From positions 1 to 64,000 of the forward strand of contig JAHHRU010000011.1 of assembly GCA_020025635.1 (NCBI GenBank): DNA of 64,000 nt, written 5' to 3'. Position 1 is the first letter of the stretch, and every line of letters begins with the position of its first letter. Source of the stretch: Allofournierella sp. (lineage in GTDB: Bacteria; Bacillota; Clostridia; Oscillospirales; Ruminococcaceae). This document shows positions 32,334-40,838 of the stretch, in pieces. The position numbers and the translations under genes are program-made. The notes under the pieces were generated by a model. That model saw nothing but the letters and a program-made list of their open reading frames with translations, was not told the DNA's origin and made no database searches.

Positions 32334-33131
32334 GTGGAAAGTGTCAAAAAGCATCTTTCGGACTTTTTAAAATACCGCTATCTGCTGTATAACCTGATCA
32401 GCCGCGATTTCAAGCTGAAATACCGGCGCAGCGTTCTGGGTGTGGCCTGGAGCGTTTTGAACCCGCTGATGATGTGTGCGGTCATGGTGATCATCTTCGG
32501 AAGCCTGCTGGGCGGGCGCGGCACCGGAATTGAAAACTTCCCGGTTTATCTGGTGATCGGCCAGCTGATGTACACCTTCTTCCGAGATTCCACCACCATG
32601 GCCATGGGCAGCGTGATGGCAAATGCCATGCTGCTGCGCAAGGTCTATATTCCCAAATACATATTCCCGCTGGAAAAGATCTGCTTTGGCCTTGTGAACT
32701 ATCTGTTCAGCTTTGTGGCCCTGATCATCATCATGCTTATCACCCGCACGCCGCTGCATGCAACGGTGTTCCTGGCGATCTACCCCATCATCATGATGTT
32801 CTTTTTCAGCCTGGGTGTGGGCCTTGTGCTCTCCACTCTGGTGGTTTTCTTCCGGGACGTGATCCATCTGTGGGAAGTGTTCACCACTGTGCTGATGTAT
32901 TTCTCTGCTATTTTCTATGCGCCGGAGCAGTTCGGCAACCTGATGCTGGAAACAGTGATCAAGTGCAACCCCATTTACTGGTACATCACATCTTTCCGCA
33001 CCGCTGTGCTGGACGGAAAGATGCTCACCTTCAATATGGTGTGGATCTGCGGTTTGTGCGCCCTGCTGATGATGGCGTTCGGCATCTGGGTATTCCGCAA
33101 AAATCAGGACAAATTCGTTCTTTATATGTAA
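32334..33131 (+). CDS. Polysaccharide ABC exporter permease (Wzm/TagG-like)
   Basis: A 265-aa ABC-2 permease with about six helices. FKLKYRRSVLGVAWSVLNPL near residue 24 is the typical N-terminal signature of glycan-exporting permeases. The conserved NPIYWYITSFRTAVLDG segment lies before the last helices. The start is GTG 32334, with AAGGTGG upstream. It works with the ATPase encoded 12 bp downstream to flip lipid-linked glycans to the outer face of the membrane. Confidence 0.92.
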   Translation: MESVKKHLSDFLKYRYLLYNLISRDFKLKYRRSVLGVAWSVLNPLMMCAVMVIIFGSLLGGRGTGIENFPVYLVIGQLMYTFFRDSTTMAMGSVMANAMLLRKVYIPKYIFPLEKICFGLVNYLFSFVALIIIMLITRTPLHATVFLAIYPIIMMFFFSLGVGLVLSTLVVFFRDVIHLWEVFTTVLMYFSAIFYAPEQFGNLMLETVIKCNPIYWYITSFRTAVLDGKMLTFNMVWICGLCALLMMAFGIWVFRKNQDKFVLYM

Positions 33132-33143
33132 AGGGAGGAGCTT

Positions 33144-33896
33144 ATGGAACCGATTATTACCGTCAGTGATGTGTCCATGCGCTTCAATCTGGCCAAGGAA
33201 AAAAGCGAGAGCCTTAAGGAATACTTTTTGCAGCTGGCCCACGGCAAACTGAAATTCGATGAATTTTATGCCCTCAAAAATGTGAACCTGGAAGTTCAGC
33301 CCGGCGATTTCTATGGCCTGATCGGCCTGAATGGCTCGGGCAAATCCACCCTTTTGAAGGTCATCAGCGGCGTATATAAGCCCACCACCGGCAAATGCAG
33401 GGTGAACGGCACCATTGCTCCGCTGATCGAGCTGGGCGCCGGCTTTGATATGGACCTTACTGCCCGAGAGAATATTTTTTTGAACGGCGCAGTCCTGGGC
33501 TTTACCCCCAAATACATCAAGGAGCAGTTCGACGAGATCGTGGAGTTCAGCGAGCTGCATGAGTTTTTGGATGTGCCCTTAAAAAACTATTCCAGCGGCA
33601 TGGTGGCCCGCATTGCGTTTGCCATTGCGACCATTACAAAGCCGGATATCCTCATTGCGGACGAGATCCTCAGCGTGGGCGACTTCCTCTTTCAGAAAAA
33701 GTGCGAGGAGCGGATGCAGAAGCTGATGAGCGGCGGCACAACGGTCATTCTGGTGAGCCATTCCATTGAGCAGATCGAGCGTATGTGCAATAAGGTCGCC
33801 TGGCTGGAGCATGGCCGGATCAAAATGAACGGACCCACAGAAGAGGTCTGTGACGCATACAAAAAAACCACCCGCGATAACGAAAAACAGCAGTGA
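33144..33896 (+). CDS. Polysaccharide ABC exporter ATPase (Wzt/TagH-like)
   Basis: The 250-aa ATPase has Walker A GLNGSGKST (about residue 61), a signature NYSSGMVARIAFAIA and Walker B PDILIADEILSVGD, where the Asp-Glu pair followed by ILSVGD is characteristic of the TagH/Wzt group. It lacks the C-terminal carbohydrate-binding domain of some Wzt proteins. Its ribosome site is AAGGGAGGAG. It pairs with the preceding permease. Confidence 0.93.
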   Translation: MEPIITVSDVSMRFNLAKEKSESLKEYFLQLAHGKLKFDEFYALKNVNLEVQPGDFYGLIGLNGSGKSTLLKVISGVYKPTTGKCRVNGTIAPLIELGAGFDMDLTARENIFLNGAVLGFTPKYIKEQFDEIVEFSELHEFLDVPLKNYSSGMVARIAFAIATITKPDILIADEILSVGDFLFQKKCEERMQKLMSGGTTVILVSHSIEQIERMCNKVAWLEHGRIKMNGPTEEVCDAYKKTTRDNEKQQ

Positions 33897-33975
33897 CACC
33901 ACAGCCAAGGGGCAGAACTCCTTGGCCATTTTTTAAAACCGGGGGAAATGGATCCCTCAAAAAGGAGTGTACAGC

Positions 33976-35856
33976 ATGCCGGATAAAAAAGAGCTGGAAG
34001 CGCCGCTTCCTGCGGACGTTGCCAAAGAAGACAGCGTGGGAGGGATGGCACGGCGCCTTGCCGACCCAAAGCATCTGAAGGATCTGTTTGTCTGGTGCGC
34101 AAAGGTGGGAAGAGATGAAGGCTTTGAAGCTCTTTGGCGGGAGATCACCTTCCGGGTGAATCTTGCCTTCCATCGGGATACCTGGAAATACAGAGCCGAC
34201 ATCCCGACCCGAAAACAGCTGAAAGAGCAGCGAAAAAAGGGTGTGCCCGGCGGGCCGATGTTCAGCATCATTTCGCCGCTTTACAATACACCGGAAAAAT
34301 TCCTGCGCCAGATGATCGGCAGTGTCTGTGCCCAGAGCTATGAAAACTGGCAGCTGGTGCTGGCAGATGCCTCGGATGCAGCCCACTCGAATGTGGGTGC
34401 CATTGCCAAAGAGTATGCCCAGCACGATAAGCGCATTCTTTATCTGCGGCTTTCCCAGAACGAGGGCATTGCGGGCAATACAAACCGGGGCATTGCGGCT
34501 GCAGCCGGCAGCTGGCTCACCCTTTTGGATCATGACGATGTGCTGTACCCCAATGCATTGTATCGTGTGGCCCAGGAAGCGGTGAAAGGTGCAGACTTTG
34601 TGTATTCGGACGAGATCGTGCTTTCGGCCGATTTCAAAAATCTGGTGGACTATCACTTCAAACCCGATTTTGAGCCGGACTATCTGCGGGGCTGCAATTA
34701 TATCACCCATCTGGCTGCCTTCAGCCGGGAGCTGCTGGAAAAAGCCGGCGGCGGTGAGCGCAGCGAATACGACGGCAGCCAGGATCTTGAGCTGATCCTT
34801 CGGCTCACCGAAAAGGCGCAGAAGATCGTGCACATTCCTTACACCCTGTATGTGTGGCGCAGCCACGAAAACAGCACCGCCAGTTCGATGGAAACAAAGC
34901 CCTATGCCCTGGCGGCGGGCGAGCGGGCGCTGGATGCCCACCTGGAGCGGGTGGGCCTTGCAGGCAGCGCCCACAGCATTCCCGGCTGCCCGGGTGCATA
35001 CCGCGTAAAATATGAGCTGACAGGCCAGCCGATCATCAGCGTAATTATTCCCAATAAGGACCATGCAGAGGATCTGAAGCGCTGCCTGGAAAGCCTGTAC
35101 AAAAAGGCTGGTTATCCACATTTTGAGGTCATTGTTGTGGAAAACAATTCCGAAAAGCCGGAAACCTTTGCGTATTATGAAAAAGCAAAGGCAGAGTTTG
35201 CAAACCTGCGGGTGGAAACCTACACCGGCCCCTTCAATTTTTCGGCCATCAACAACTTCGGCCGCCAATTTGCCAAGGGCAGCCAGCTTTTGCTTTTGAA
35301 TAACGATATCGAGCTGATTTCGGATGGTTTCCTTGTGGAAATGCTGATGTACGGCCAGCGGGAAGATGTGGGCTGTGTCGGCGCAAAGCTTTACTACCCG
35401 GATGACCGCATTCAGCACGCCGGCGTGTTTTTGGGCATCAACGGAACGGCAGGCCACAGCCACAAGAGCCATCCACGGGCATCGGCAGGCGATCTGTACC
35501 GGCTGGCCACCCCGCAGGACATGATGGCGGTGACCGGTGCCTGCCTGCTGGTCAAAACAGAGCTGTATGATGCCATGGGCGGCCTGGATGAAACCGATTT
35601 TGCGGTTGCCTACAACGACATCGACCTTTGCCTCAAGCTCTGGCAGAAGGGCTATTTGAATGTGTTCACCCCCTTTGCCGAAGCCTATCACTACGAGAGC
35701 AAAAGCCGCGGCCTTGATACCCAGAGTGAAAACGCAAGGCGCTATGAGCGGGAAAAAGCTGCTTTCATCCGCAAATACGGCCCGCTGATTCAGGCGGGTG
35801 ACCCTTATTACAACCGGCATTTCAACCTGCTGTTTGAAAATTACGGTTTGAAATAA
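33976..35856 (+). CDS. Double-domain family 2 glycosyltransferase (copy A)
   Basis: A 626-aa cytoplasmic protein with two GT-A (family 2) domains in tandem. The first (about residues 92-330) begins FSIISPLYNTPEKFLRQMI and has LLDHDDVLYP as its metal-binding DxD-like site. The second (about 355-610) begins SVIIPNKDHAEDLKRCLESL and has LLLLNNDIELIS. The last part contains FNLLFENYGLK. ATG 33976 follows AAAGGAG at 8 bp; GTG 33967 in frame is too close to it. The next gene is a paralogue of the same architecture. The pair probably assembles the repeat unit exported by the ABC system. Donor sugars are unknown. Confidence 0.88.
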   Translation: MPDKKELEAPLPADVAKEDSVGGMARRLADPKHLKDLFVWCAKVGRDEGFEALWREITFRVNLAFHRDTWKYRADIPTRKQLKEQRKKGVPGGPMFSIISPLYNTPEKFLRQMIGSVCAQSYENWQLVLADASDAAHSNVGAIAKEYAQHDKRILYLRLSQNEGIAGNTNRGIAAAAGSWLTLLDHDDVLYPNALYRVAQEAVKGADFVYSDEIVLSADFKNLVDYHFKPDFEPDYLRGCNYITHLAAFSRELLEKAGGGERSEYDGSQDLELILRLTEKAQKIVHIPYTLYVWRSHENSTASSMETKPYALAAGERALDAHLERVGLAGSAHSIPGCPGAYRVKYELTGQPIISVIIPNKDHAEDLKRCLESLYKKAGYPHFEVIVVENNSEKPETFAYYEKAKAEFANLRVETYTGPFNFSAINNFGRQFAKGSQLLLLNNDIELISDGFLVEMLMYGQREDVGCVGAKLYYPDDRIQHAGVFLGINGTAGHSHKSHPRASAGDLYRLATPQDMMAVTGACLLVKTELYDAMGGLDETDFAVAYNDIDLCLKLWQKGYLNVFTPFAEAYHYESKSRGLDTQSENARRYEREKAAFIRKYGPLIQAGDPYYNRHFNLLFENYGLK

Positions 35857-35888
35857 GGCAAACAGAAGGGAGCACACAGAGGAACACT

Positions 35889-37778
35889 ATGAAACTCAGG
35901 CTGAAACGCATCCGGGAGCTGTTTGGCTATGCGGTGCAGATATTGAAGGAAGAAGGCTTTGTGCCGGTTGTAAAACGGGCGGCAGGCTTTGCGAAGCGCC
36001 GGCTGTTTGGCAAGCGCAGCCGCTATCTGCCCCGCCCGGCAGTGCTGAAAGAGCAGCGGGCTGAATGCGCCGCAAGGCTTGCAAAGGGCGAAAAGCTGCC
36101 CCTGATCAGCATCTGCATCCCCCTTTACAACACGCCGGAAAAATTCCTGCGCCAGCTTTTGGACAGTGTGCTGGACCAGACCAGCACCCATTGGCAGCTG
36201 TGCCTGGCGGATGCTTCGGACGAGGAACATCTCCAGGTGGGCCGCGTTGTGGAAGAATATGCCTGCCGGGCCAAAAAACTGGAGCCGCAGGCGGCACGCA
36301 TTGCCTATAAAAAAATCAAAAATGAGGGCATCAGCGCCAATACCAACCGGGCGGCGGCTCTGGCTGAGGGTGAATATCTGACCCTTGCCGATCATGACGA
36401 TATTCTGGCTCCCCATGCGGTGTACACCCTGCAAAAGGCAATTGAGCGCACCGGGGCCCAGTTCCTTTACAGCGATGAGGCCCTGTTTTCCCACAGCATC
36501 AAGAATGCCCGGGTGGGCCACTTCAAGCCGGACTATGCACCGGAATACCTGAACTGCTGCAACTACATCTGCCACCTGGCGGCTTTTCGCCGGGAGCTGT
36601 TTGAAAAAGTTGGGGGCGAGCGCCCCGAATGCGACGGCAGCCAGGACCATGACCTGTTCCTGCGCCTTTTGGAACAGGTGGAGGAAGAAAAGATCCTGCA
36701 CATCCCGCAGGTATTGTATTACTGGCGGGTCCACTCCGGCTCCACCAGCGGCGGTGTGGGCGCAAAGCCCTACGTTTCGGCAGCAGCCCGCAAGGCCATT
36801 GCCGACCATTTGAAGCGCACCGGCCAGCAGGGCACCGTGAAGGACGGCATTTTCCCCAGCACCTATAAAGTGGACTGGATCATTGAGGGCGATCCGCTGG
36901 TGAGCATCCTCATCCCCAATATGGATCACACCGAGGATCTGGAAAAGTGCCTTGCCTCCATTTATAAAAATACCAGCTGGCATTGCTTTGAGGTCATTGT
37001 GATCGAAAACAATTCCCGCCTGCCCGAAACCTTCCGTTATTATGAAGAGCTGCCAAAGCGCTATCCCGGCTGCCGGGTAGTCAGATATCAGGCTGAGGGC
37101 GGCTTCAACTTCTCGGGCATCAACAATTTCGGCCGCAGCCATGCAAAGGGCGATTACCTGCTGCTGCTCAACAATGACGTGGAAGTGATCAATGCCGACT
37201 GGCTCACCGAAATGCTCATGCAGGCAAGCCGGCCGGGTGTGGGCCTTTGCGGCGCCATGCTTTATTATCCCGATGACACCATCCAGCATGCTGGCATCGT
37301 CACAGGCCTTGGCGGCTATGCGGGCCACAGCCACAAATACAAAAAGCGGGGAGGAAGCGGCTATATGTTCCGGGCCTCTACCGTGCAGGATTTTTCGGCC
37401 GTCACTGCTGCCTGCCTGCTGGTGCGGGCCGAGGTGTTCGATGAGCTGAAGGGCCTGGATGAGGGCTTCACCGTTGCCTTCAACGATGTGGACTTCTGCC
37501 TGCGGGCCCGTCAGGCAGGCTGGCGTGTGGCCTGGACCCCCTATGCACAGCTGTATCATTACGAGAGCAAAAGCCGGGGCATCGATGAAAAGGACCCGGC
37601 GAAAAAAGCAAGATTTGCCGGCGAGCAGAAGCGCCTGTATGACCGCTTCGGCCGCAGGGCGATCCTGTGCGACCCCTACTACAACCCAAGCCTGACCCTG
37701 GACCGGGAAGATTTTTCGGAAAGCGCGGATCTGCGCAATCTGAAAGAGCTGAAAGACCAGAACCCAGCTGTAAATTAA
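35889..37778 (+). CDS. Double-domain family 2 glycosyltransferase (copy B)
   Basis: A 629-aa paralogue of the preceding gene. Its first domain starts LISICIPLYNTPEKFLRQLL and has LADHDDILAP; its second starts SILIPNMDHTEDLEKCLASI and has LLLLNNDVEVIN, with ETFRYYEELP and NFSGINNFGRSHAKGDYLLL matching copy A position by position. The N-terminal leader (KLRLKRIRELFGYAVQILK) differs from copy A. The two genes arose by tandem duplication and probably now transfer different sugars or to different acceptors. It is the last gene of the operon. Confidence 0.88.
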   Translation: MKLRLKRIRELFGYAVQILKEEGFVPVVKRAAGFAKRRLFGKRSRYLPRPAVLKEQRAECAARLAKGEKLPLISICIPLYNTPEKFLRQLLDSVLDQTSTHWQLCLADASDEEHLQVGRVVEEYACRAKKLEPQAARIAYKKIKNEGISANTNRAAALAEGEYLTLADHDDILAPHAVYTLQKAIERTGAQFLYSDEALFSHSIKNARVGHFKPDYAPEYLNCCNYICHLAAFRRELFEKVGGERPECDGSQDHDLFLRLLEQVEEEKILHIPQVLYYWRVHSGSTSGGVGAKPYVSAAARKAIADHLKRTGQQGTVKDGIFPSTYKVDWIIEGDPLVSILIPNMDHTEDLEKCLASIYKNTSWHCFEVIVIENNSRLPETFRYYEELPKRYPGCRVVRYQAEGGFNFSGINNFGRSHAKGDYLLLLNNDVEVINADWLTEMLMQASRPGVGLCGAMLYYPDDTIQHAGIVTGLGGYAGHSHKYKKRGGSGYMFRASTVQDFSAVTAACLLVRAEVFDELKGLDEGFTVAFNDVDFCLRARQAGWRVAWTPYAQLYHYESKSRGIDEKDPAKKARFAGEQKRLYDRFGRRAILCDPYYNPSLTLDREDFSESADLRNLKELKDQNPAVN

Positions 37779-37821
37779 AAAGAAGGCACCCGCAGGCGGA
37801 ATGCTTTGCGGGTGCCTTTTT
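37772..37821 (+). terminator. Bidirectional terminator of glycan operon and M20 gene
   Basis: AAGGCACCCGCA (37783-37794) pairs with TGCGGGTGCCTT (37807-37818). It is followed by T on the plus strand and by a T-rich tail on the minus strand, so it can serve the two convergent genes. Confidence 0.88.
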
Positions 37822-37836
37822 GCATGATAAAACCTG

Positions 37837-39288
37837 TTATTGCCTTTTGGGAATAGGCGGCTGGGCATCTTTGGGGATGGGCCAAAGGTAGGGATCCTTG
37901 CGGCTGCGCTCTTCAAATTCCGCTTTGACCCGGGCCAGCAGCTGGGGTTCGGTGAGCAGGCGCAGGCCGGCAGAGCCTAAAATGAGGCCGGTGTGCAAAA
38001 GGGCCTTGTGGGCAAGAGGCATTTTGCCCTGTGCCGTGATTTGCCAGGAGTGGGCCGGGGTGTCTTTTGCAAAGCAGGCGGTACTGATTTCCGCAGTGGG
38101 CCGCACCTGACTCACATCTCCCACATCGGAAGAGCCGCAGCATTCGTAGGAAAGGGCATAGCGGGGAGAAAGCTGATCGATCACAGGCTCATTTTGAATG
38201 AGCTCTGCAACCGCATCCCCGGCCCTGCCATAGTGGCGGCGCAGGGCTTCTTCATTGGAGCCAAGCACTTCCAGGGCGAATGTAGAGCGGATGGCCCGGG
38301 CAAACTGCCGGTCCTCATCATCCACCGGAACCGGCCCGGCAGCCTGAAATTCTTCATAGAGAAGATCATCCAGTGCATTGTTGGGACGGATCTCGCTGCT
38401 GCATCGGTCAAAACGCACCGAAACTGCGGTATCGGTCATCAGGGCCGCACCTCGGGCAATGTTCTGCACCCGATCATAAATGGCGGTCACATCCTTCATT
38501 TTGGGTGCACGGATCTGATAAAGGACTTCGGCGTGGGGCTGCACCACATTGGCAAAGGCGCCGCCCCCATCCAGAATGGCGTAATGCACCCGTGCTTCGG
38601 GAATGATGTGCTCCCGCAGGAACTGCACACCCACATTCATCAGCTCCAGCGCATCCAAAGCGCTTCTGCCCAGATGGGGGCAGGCAGCTGCATGGGCGGC
38701 GGTGCCGTCAAAGGAAAAAACAGCCTGTATGGATGCCAGGAAAACTTCACCCAAAATCGAGTTGTGGGGGTAGGGGTGCCAGGTGAGCAGAGCGTCACAT
38801 TCATCAAAGCAGTGCTCACGCACCATCCAGGCTTTACCGGAGCCGCCCTCCTCTGCCGGGCAGCCGTAAAAAACCACCCGGCCCTTTGCCCGGCCCGCTT
38901 CGATCTGTTCTTTCAAAGCAAGCGCCGCCGCAAGGGACCCTGTGCCCAAAAGGTTGTGGCCGCAGCCGTGGCCGCTGCCTTTGGGATGACCGTTTGGCTT
39001 TTTTTCGGCAGCGCCCGCCTGCTGGTCCAGATTGGGCAGGGCATCGAACTCGCCCAGAAAACCGATGGCCGGGCCTTCGGTGCCAAAGCTGCCCTTAAAC
39101 GCAGTGGGCAGCCCCCCGATGCCGGTTTCTACCTGAAAACCCAGCCGGCGCAGGGTATCGCAGTAAAGGACGCTGGTTTCGTATTCCTCAAATTTTGTTT
39201 CGGCAAGCTCCCAAACCCGGTCACTCAAGCCAAGCAAAAGCGATCTGTGACCTTCGATGGAAGCCTGAACAGCTGCCTGATGATCCAT
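37837..39288 (-). CDS. M20-family amidohydrolase/peptidase (AbgB-like)
   Basis: A 483-aa metallo-hydrolase that cleaves amide bonds of amino-acid conjugates. The metal-site motifs are GSGHGCGHNLLGTGSLAAA (about residues 103-121), CPAEEGGSGKAWM with the catalytic Glu pair, and TWHPYPHN; a late His is in KDTPAHSW. AbgB and related enzymes split p-aminobenzoyl-glutamate, and this length and motif set fits them. ATG 39288 was chosen: the 29 residues before it in the frame contain the promoter. Expression is probably controlled at the palindromic -10 region upstream. Confidence 0.85.
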   Translation of the reverse strand: MDHQAAVQASIEGHRSLLLGLSDRVWELAETKFEEYETSVLYCDTLRRLGFQVETGIGGLPTAFKGSFGTEGPAIGFLGEFDALPNLDQQAGAAEKKPNGHPKGSGHGCGHNLLGTGSLAAALALKEQIEAGRAKGRVVFYGCPAEEGGSGKAWMVREHCFDECDALLTWHPYPHNSILGEVFLASIQAVFSFDGTAAHAAACPHLGRSALDALELMNVGVQFLREHIIPEARVHYAILDGGGAFANVVQPHAEVLYQIRAPKMKDVTAIYDRVQNIARGAALMTDTAVSVRFDRCSSEIRPNNALDDLLYEEFQAAGPVPVDDEDRQFARAIRSTFALEVLGSNEEALRRHYGRAGDAVAELIQNEPVIDQLSPRYALSYECCGSSDVGDVSQVRPTAEISTACFAKDTPAHSWQITAQGKMPLAHKALLHTGLILGSAGLRLLTEPQLLARVKAEFEERSRKDPYLWPIPKDAQPPIPKRQ

Positions 39289-39319
39289 CGTTCCATCCCT
39301 TTCCGTTTGTGTAATGTCT

Positions 39320-39336
39320 GGTTCTATTATAGAACC
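39320..39336. promoter_or_regulatory. Perfect palindrome over -10 box of M20 gene (operator)
   Basis: GGTTCTATTATAGAACC is a perfect 8+1+8 palindrome. Its centre includes the minus-strand -10 hexamer TATAAT. A dimeric repressor bound here would block transcription. The binding protein is unknown. Confidence 0.7.
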
Positions 39337-39353
39337 GGTTTTTGAAAAGTCAA
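39326..39353 (-). promoter_or_regulatory. Promoter of M20 amidohydrolase gene
   Basis: On the minus strand TTGACT (39348-39353) and TATAAT (39326-39331) are separated by 16 bp. Confidence 0.75.
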
Positions 39354-39419
39354 AAAATCCTGTTGAAACGGGCAAAATTCGATACTTTTAGTATAAATAT
39401 AAATTAATAATACAAAATC

Positions 39420-39437
39420 CCTGCCGTTTCGGGCAGA
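39420..39437 (-). terminator. Possible terminator of sirohaem/importer operon
   Basis: On the minus strand CTGCCCG-AAA-CGGCAG forms a short stem with one bulged C, followed by GGGATTTTGTATT. It is a weak structure. Nothing else is seen between 39376 and 39465. Confidence 0.45.
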
Positions 39438-39465
39438 GAATTTGCAATGGAGCGCATGATACGCA

Positions 39466-40068
39466 TTATAAAAGAAAGGCTTTCAGTTCATCCGGGGTGA
39501 GCGGGCGGTCCAGCTCAAAGCATTTTGCGGCAATGTGCCGCAGAGCGCTGCGCTGGGCGGCACGGTCCTCCACAGCGGCCCGGACGGTGTCCCGGGCAGA
39601 GGGCAGCCAGTCCAAGATCTCGGCCATGTGGTCGGGGATGAGCTCGCGGATCTGCTCTTTCAGCATTACCGCCACCGTGGGCGAGCGGCCGCCTGTGCAG
39701 ATGCCAATGGAAAGCTCACCGGCACTGACAAGGGCCGGAAAAATCAGGTCGCAGGCTTCGGGCTGGTCCACGGCATTCACAAGCACATGATGGGCTTTGC
39801 AGATGGAGCGGATGCGCAGATTTTCTTCATCGCTTTCCGCAGCGATCACAAAAGCGGGGGTGCTGTCCAGGTCCTTTTCTTCAAAAGGGCGCTCTTCAAA
39901 AACGATGTCCTCCAGATTTTGAATGCTCTGGCTGATGCAGGGCGAAACCACCCGCAGGCGGGCCCCGGTGTGGGCAAGGCGCTGCAGCTTTTCCAGGGCG
40001 TGGCCGCTGCCGCCGCACACAAGCACTTCACGGCCGTGAAGCTCCATAAAAAGGGGAAAACAGCTCAT
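39466..40068 (-). CDS. Precorrin-2 dehydrogenase/sirohydrochlorin ferrochelatase (CysG N-terminal type)
   Basis: The 200-aa protein oxidises precorrin-2 and inserts iron, the last steps of sirohaem synthesis. It has an NAD-binding CGGSGHALEKLQRL loop (residues 19-32), VVSPCISQS, FVIAAESDEENLRI and GICTGGRSPTVAVMLKEQI, as in Met8p and the N-terminal part of CysG. The methyltransferase domain of CysG is absent. ATG 40068 follows AGGAGGAG and overlaps the ATPase stop. The operon partner upstream encodes a sirohaem-type sulfite-reductase fusion, which would need this cofactor. Confidence 0.9.
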   Translation of the reverse strand: MSCFPLFMELHGREVLVCGGSGHALEKLQRLAHTGARLRVVSPCISQSIQNLEDIVFEERPFEEKDLDSTPAFVIAAESDEENLRIRSICKAHHVLVNAVDQPEACDLIFPALVSAGELSIGICTGGRSPTVAVMLKEQIRELIPDHMAEILDWLPSARDTVRAAVEDRAAQRSALRHIAAKCFELDRPLTPDELKAFLL

Positions 40069-40838
40069 TTCATCTCCTCCTGTGCCTGATAATAATAGCA
40101 GGTGCCGCTGGCGGTTTCCACCGCGCTGATTTTTACACCGTACAGATGTTCCAGAACTTGGGAGCTGAGAATCTGAGAAGGCGTTTTGCAGCAAAGCAGC
40201 TGCCCTTCGGAAATCACAGCGATCTTGTTCGAAATGGTGAGGGCGGCCAGAACATCGTGGAGCACCAAAACCACGGTTTTGCCGCCTTGGGCAAGTTTTT
40301 GGACCATTCGCCCAAACTTTACCTGCTGGCCCACATCCAGAAAGGTGGTGGGTTCGTCCATCACAATGATGGGGGTTTGCTGTGCAAGCGCCATGGCAAT
40401 GTGGGCCTTTTGCCGCATCCCGCCCGAAAGCTCACGCAAAGGGGTATCGGCAAGGGCGGCAATGCCCATTTCCTCCATGGCCTGCCGGGCGATTTCCCGG
40501 TCTTCGGTTCGATAGGTGCGGGGGTAGTGCAGATAGGGGAACCGCCCGTGCAGCACCAGCTGGCCCACCAAAAGATCACCCGCCGAGCGCTGCTGCGGCA
40601 GATAAGCGGCGGTCTGAGCGATCTGCCGGGGGGATGCATGAGCAACCGACAGCCCGTTGAGCGAAACCTCACCGGCCGAAAGGGGCACAAAGCCCAGCAT
40701 GGATTTGAGCAGGGTGCTTTTCCCGCAGCCGTTTGGGCCGAGGATGGTCAGCACCGAGCCATCGGGCACCGAAAGATCGATGCCGTGCAGCACCTGCCGG
40801 CGGCGGTAGCCGGAGCATAACCCCGTTATTTCAATCAT
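40065..40838 (-). CDS. FecE/BtuD-type ABC importer ATPase
   Basis: A 257-aa ATPase with Walker A GPNGCGKST (about residue 34), signature LSGGMRQKAHIAMALAQ and Walker B IIVMDEPTTFLD. VAHASPRQIAQTAAYLPQQ is the Q-loop region of the iron-siderophore, haem and vitamin B12 importer group. It overlaps the permease by 8 bp and the dehydrogenase gene by 4 bp. It drives import by the neighbouring permease and binding protein. The cargo is uncertain: ferric chelates, haem, B12 or a tetrapyrrole. Confidence 0.93.
   Translation of the reverse strand: MIEITGLCSGYRRRQVLHGIDLSVPDGSVLTILGPNGCGKSTLLKSMLGFVPLSAGEVSLNGLSVAHASPRQIAQTAAYLPQQRSAGDLLVGQLVLHGRFPYLHYPRTYRTEDREIARQAMEEMGIAALADTPLRELSGGMRQKAHIAMALAQQTPIIVMDEPTTFLDVGQQVKFGRMVQKLAQGGKTVVLVLHDVLAALTISNKIAVISEGQLLCCKTPSQILSSQVLEHLYGVKISAVETASGTCYYYQAQEEMK

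Noticed and set aside
33820..37916. Two frames of about 690 residues on the minus strand opposite the glycosyltransferase genes
   Set aside because: Both mirror the paralogous GT2 genes and contain no recognisable domain.
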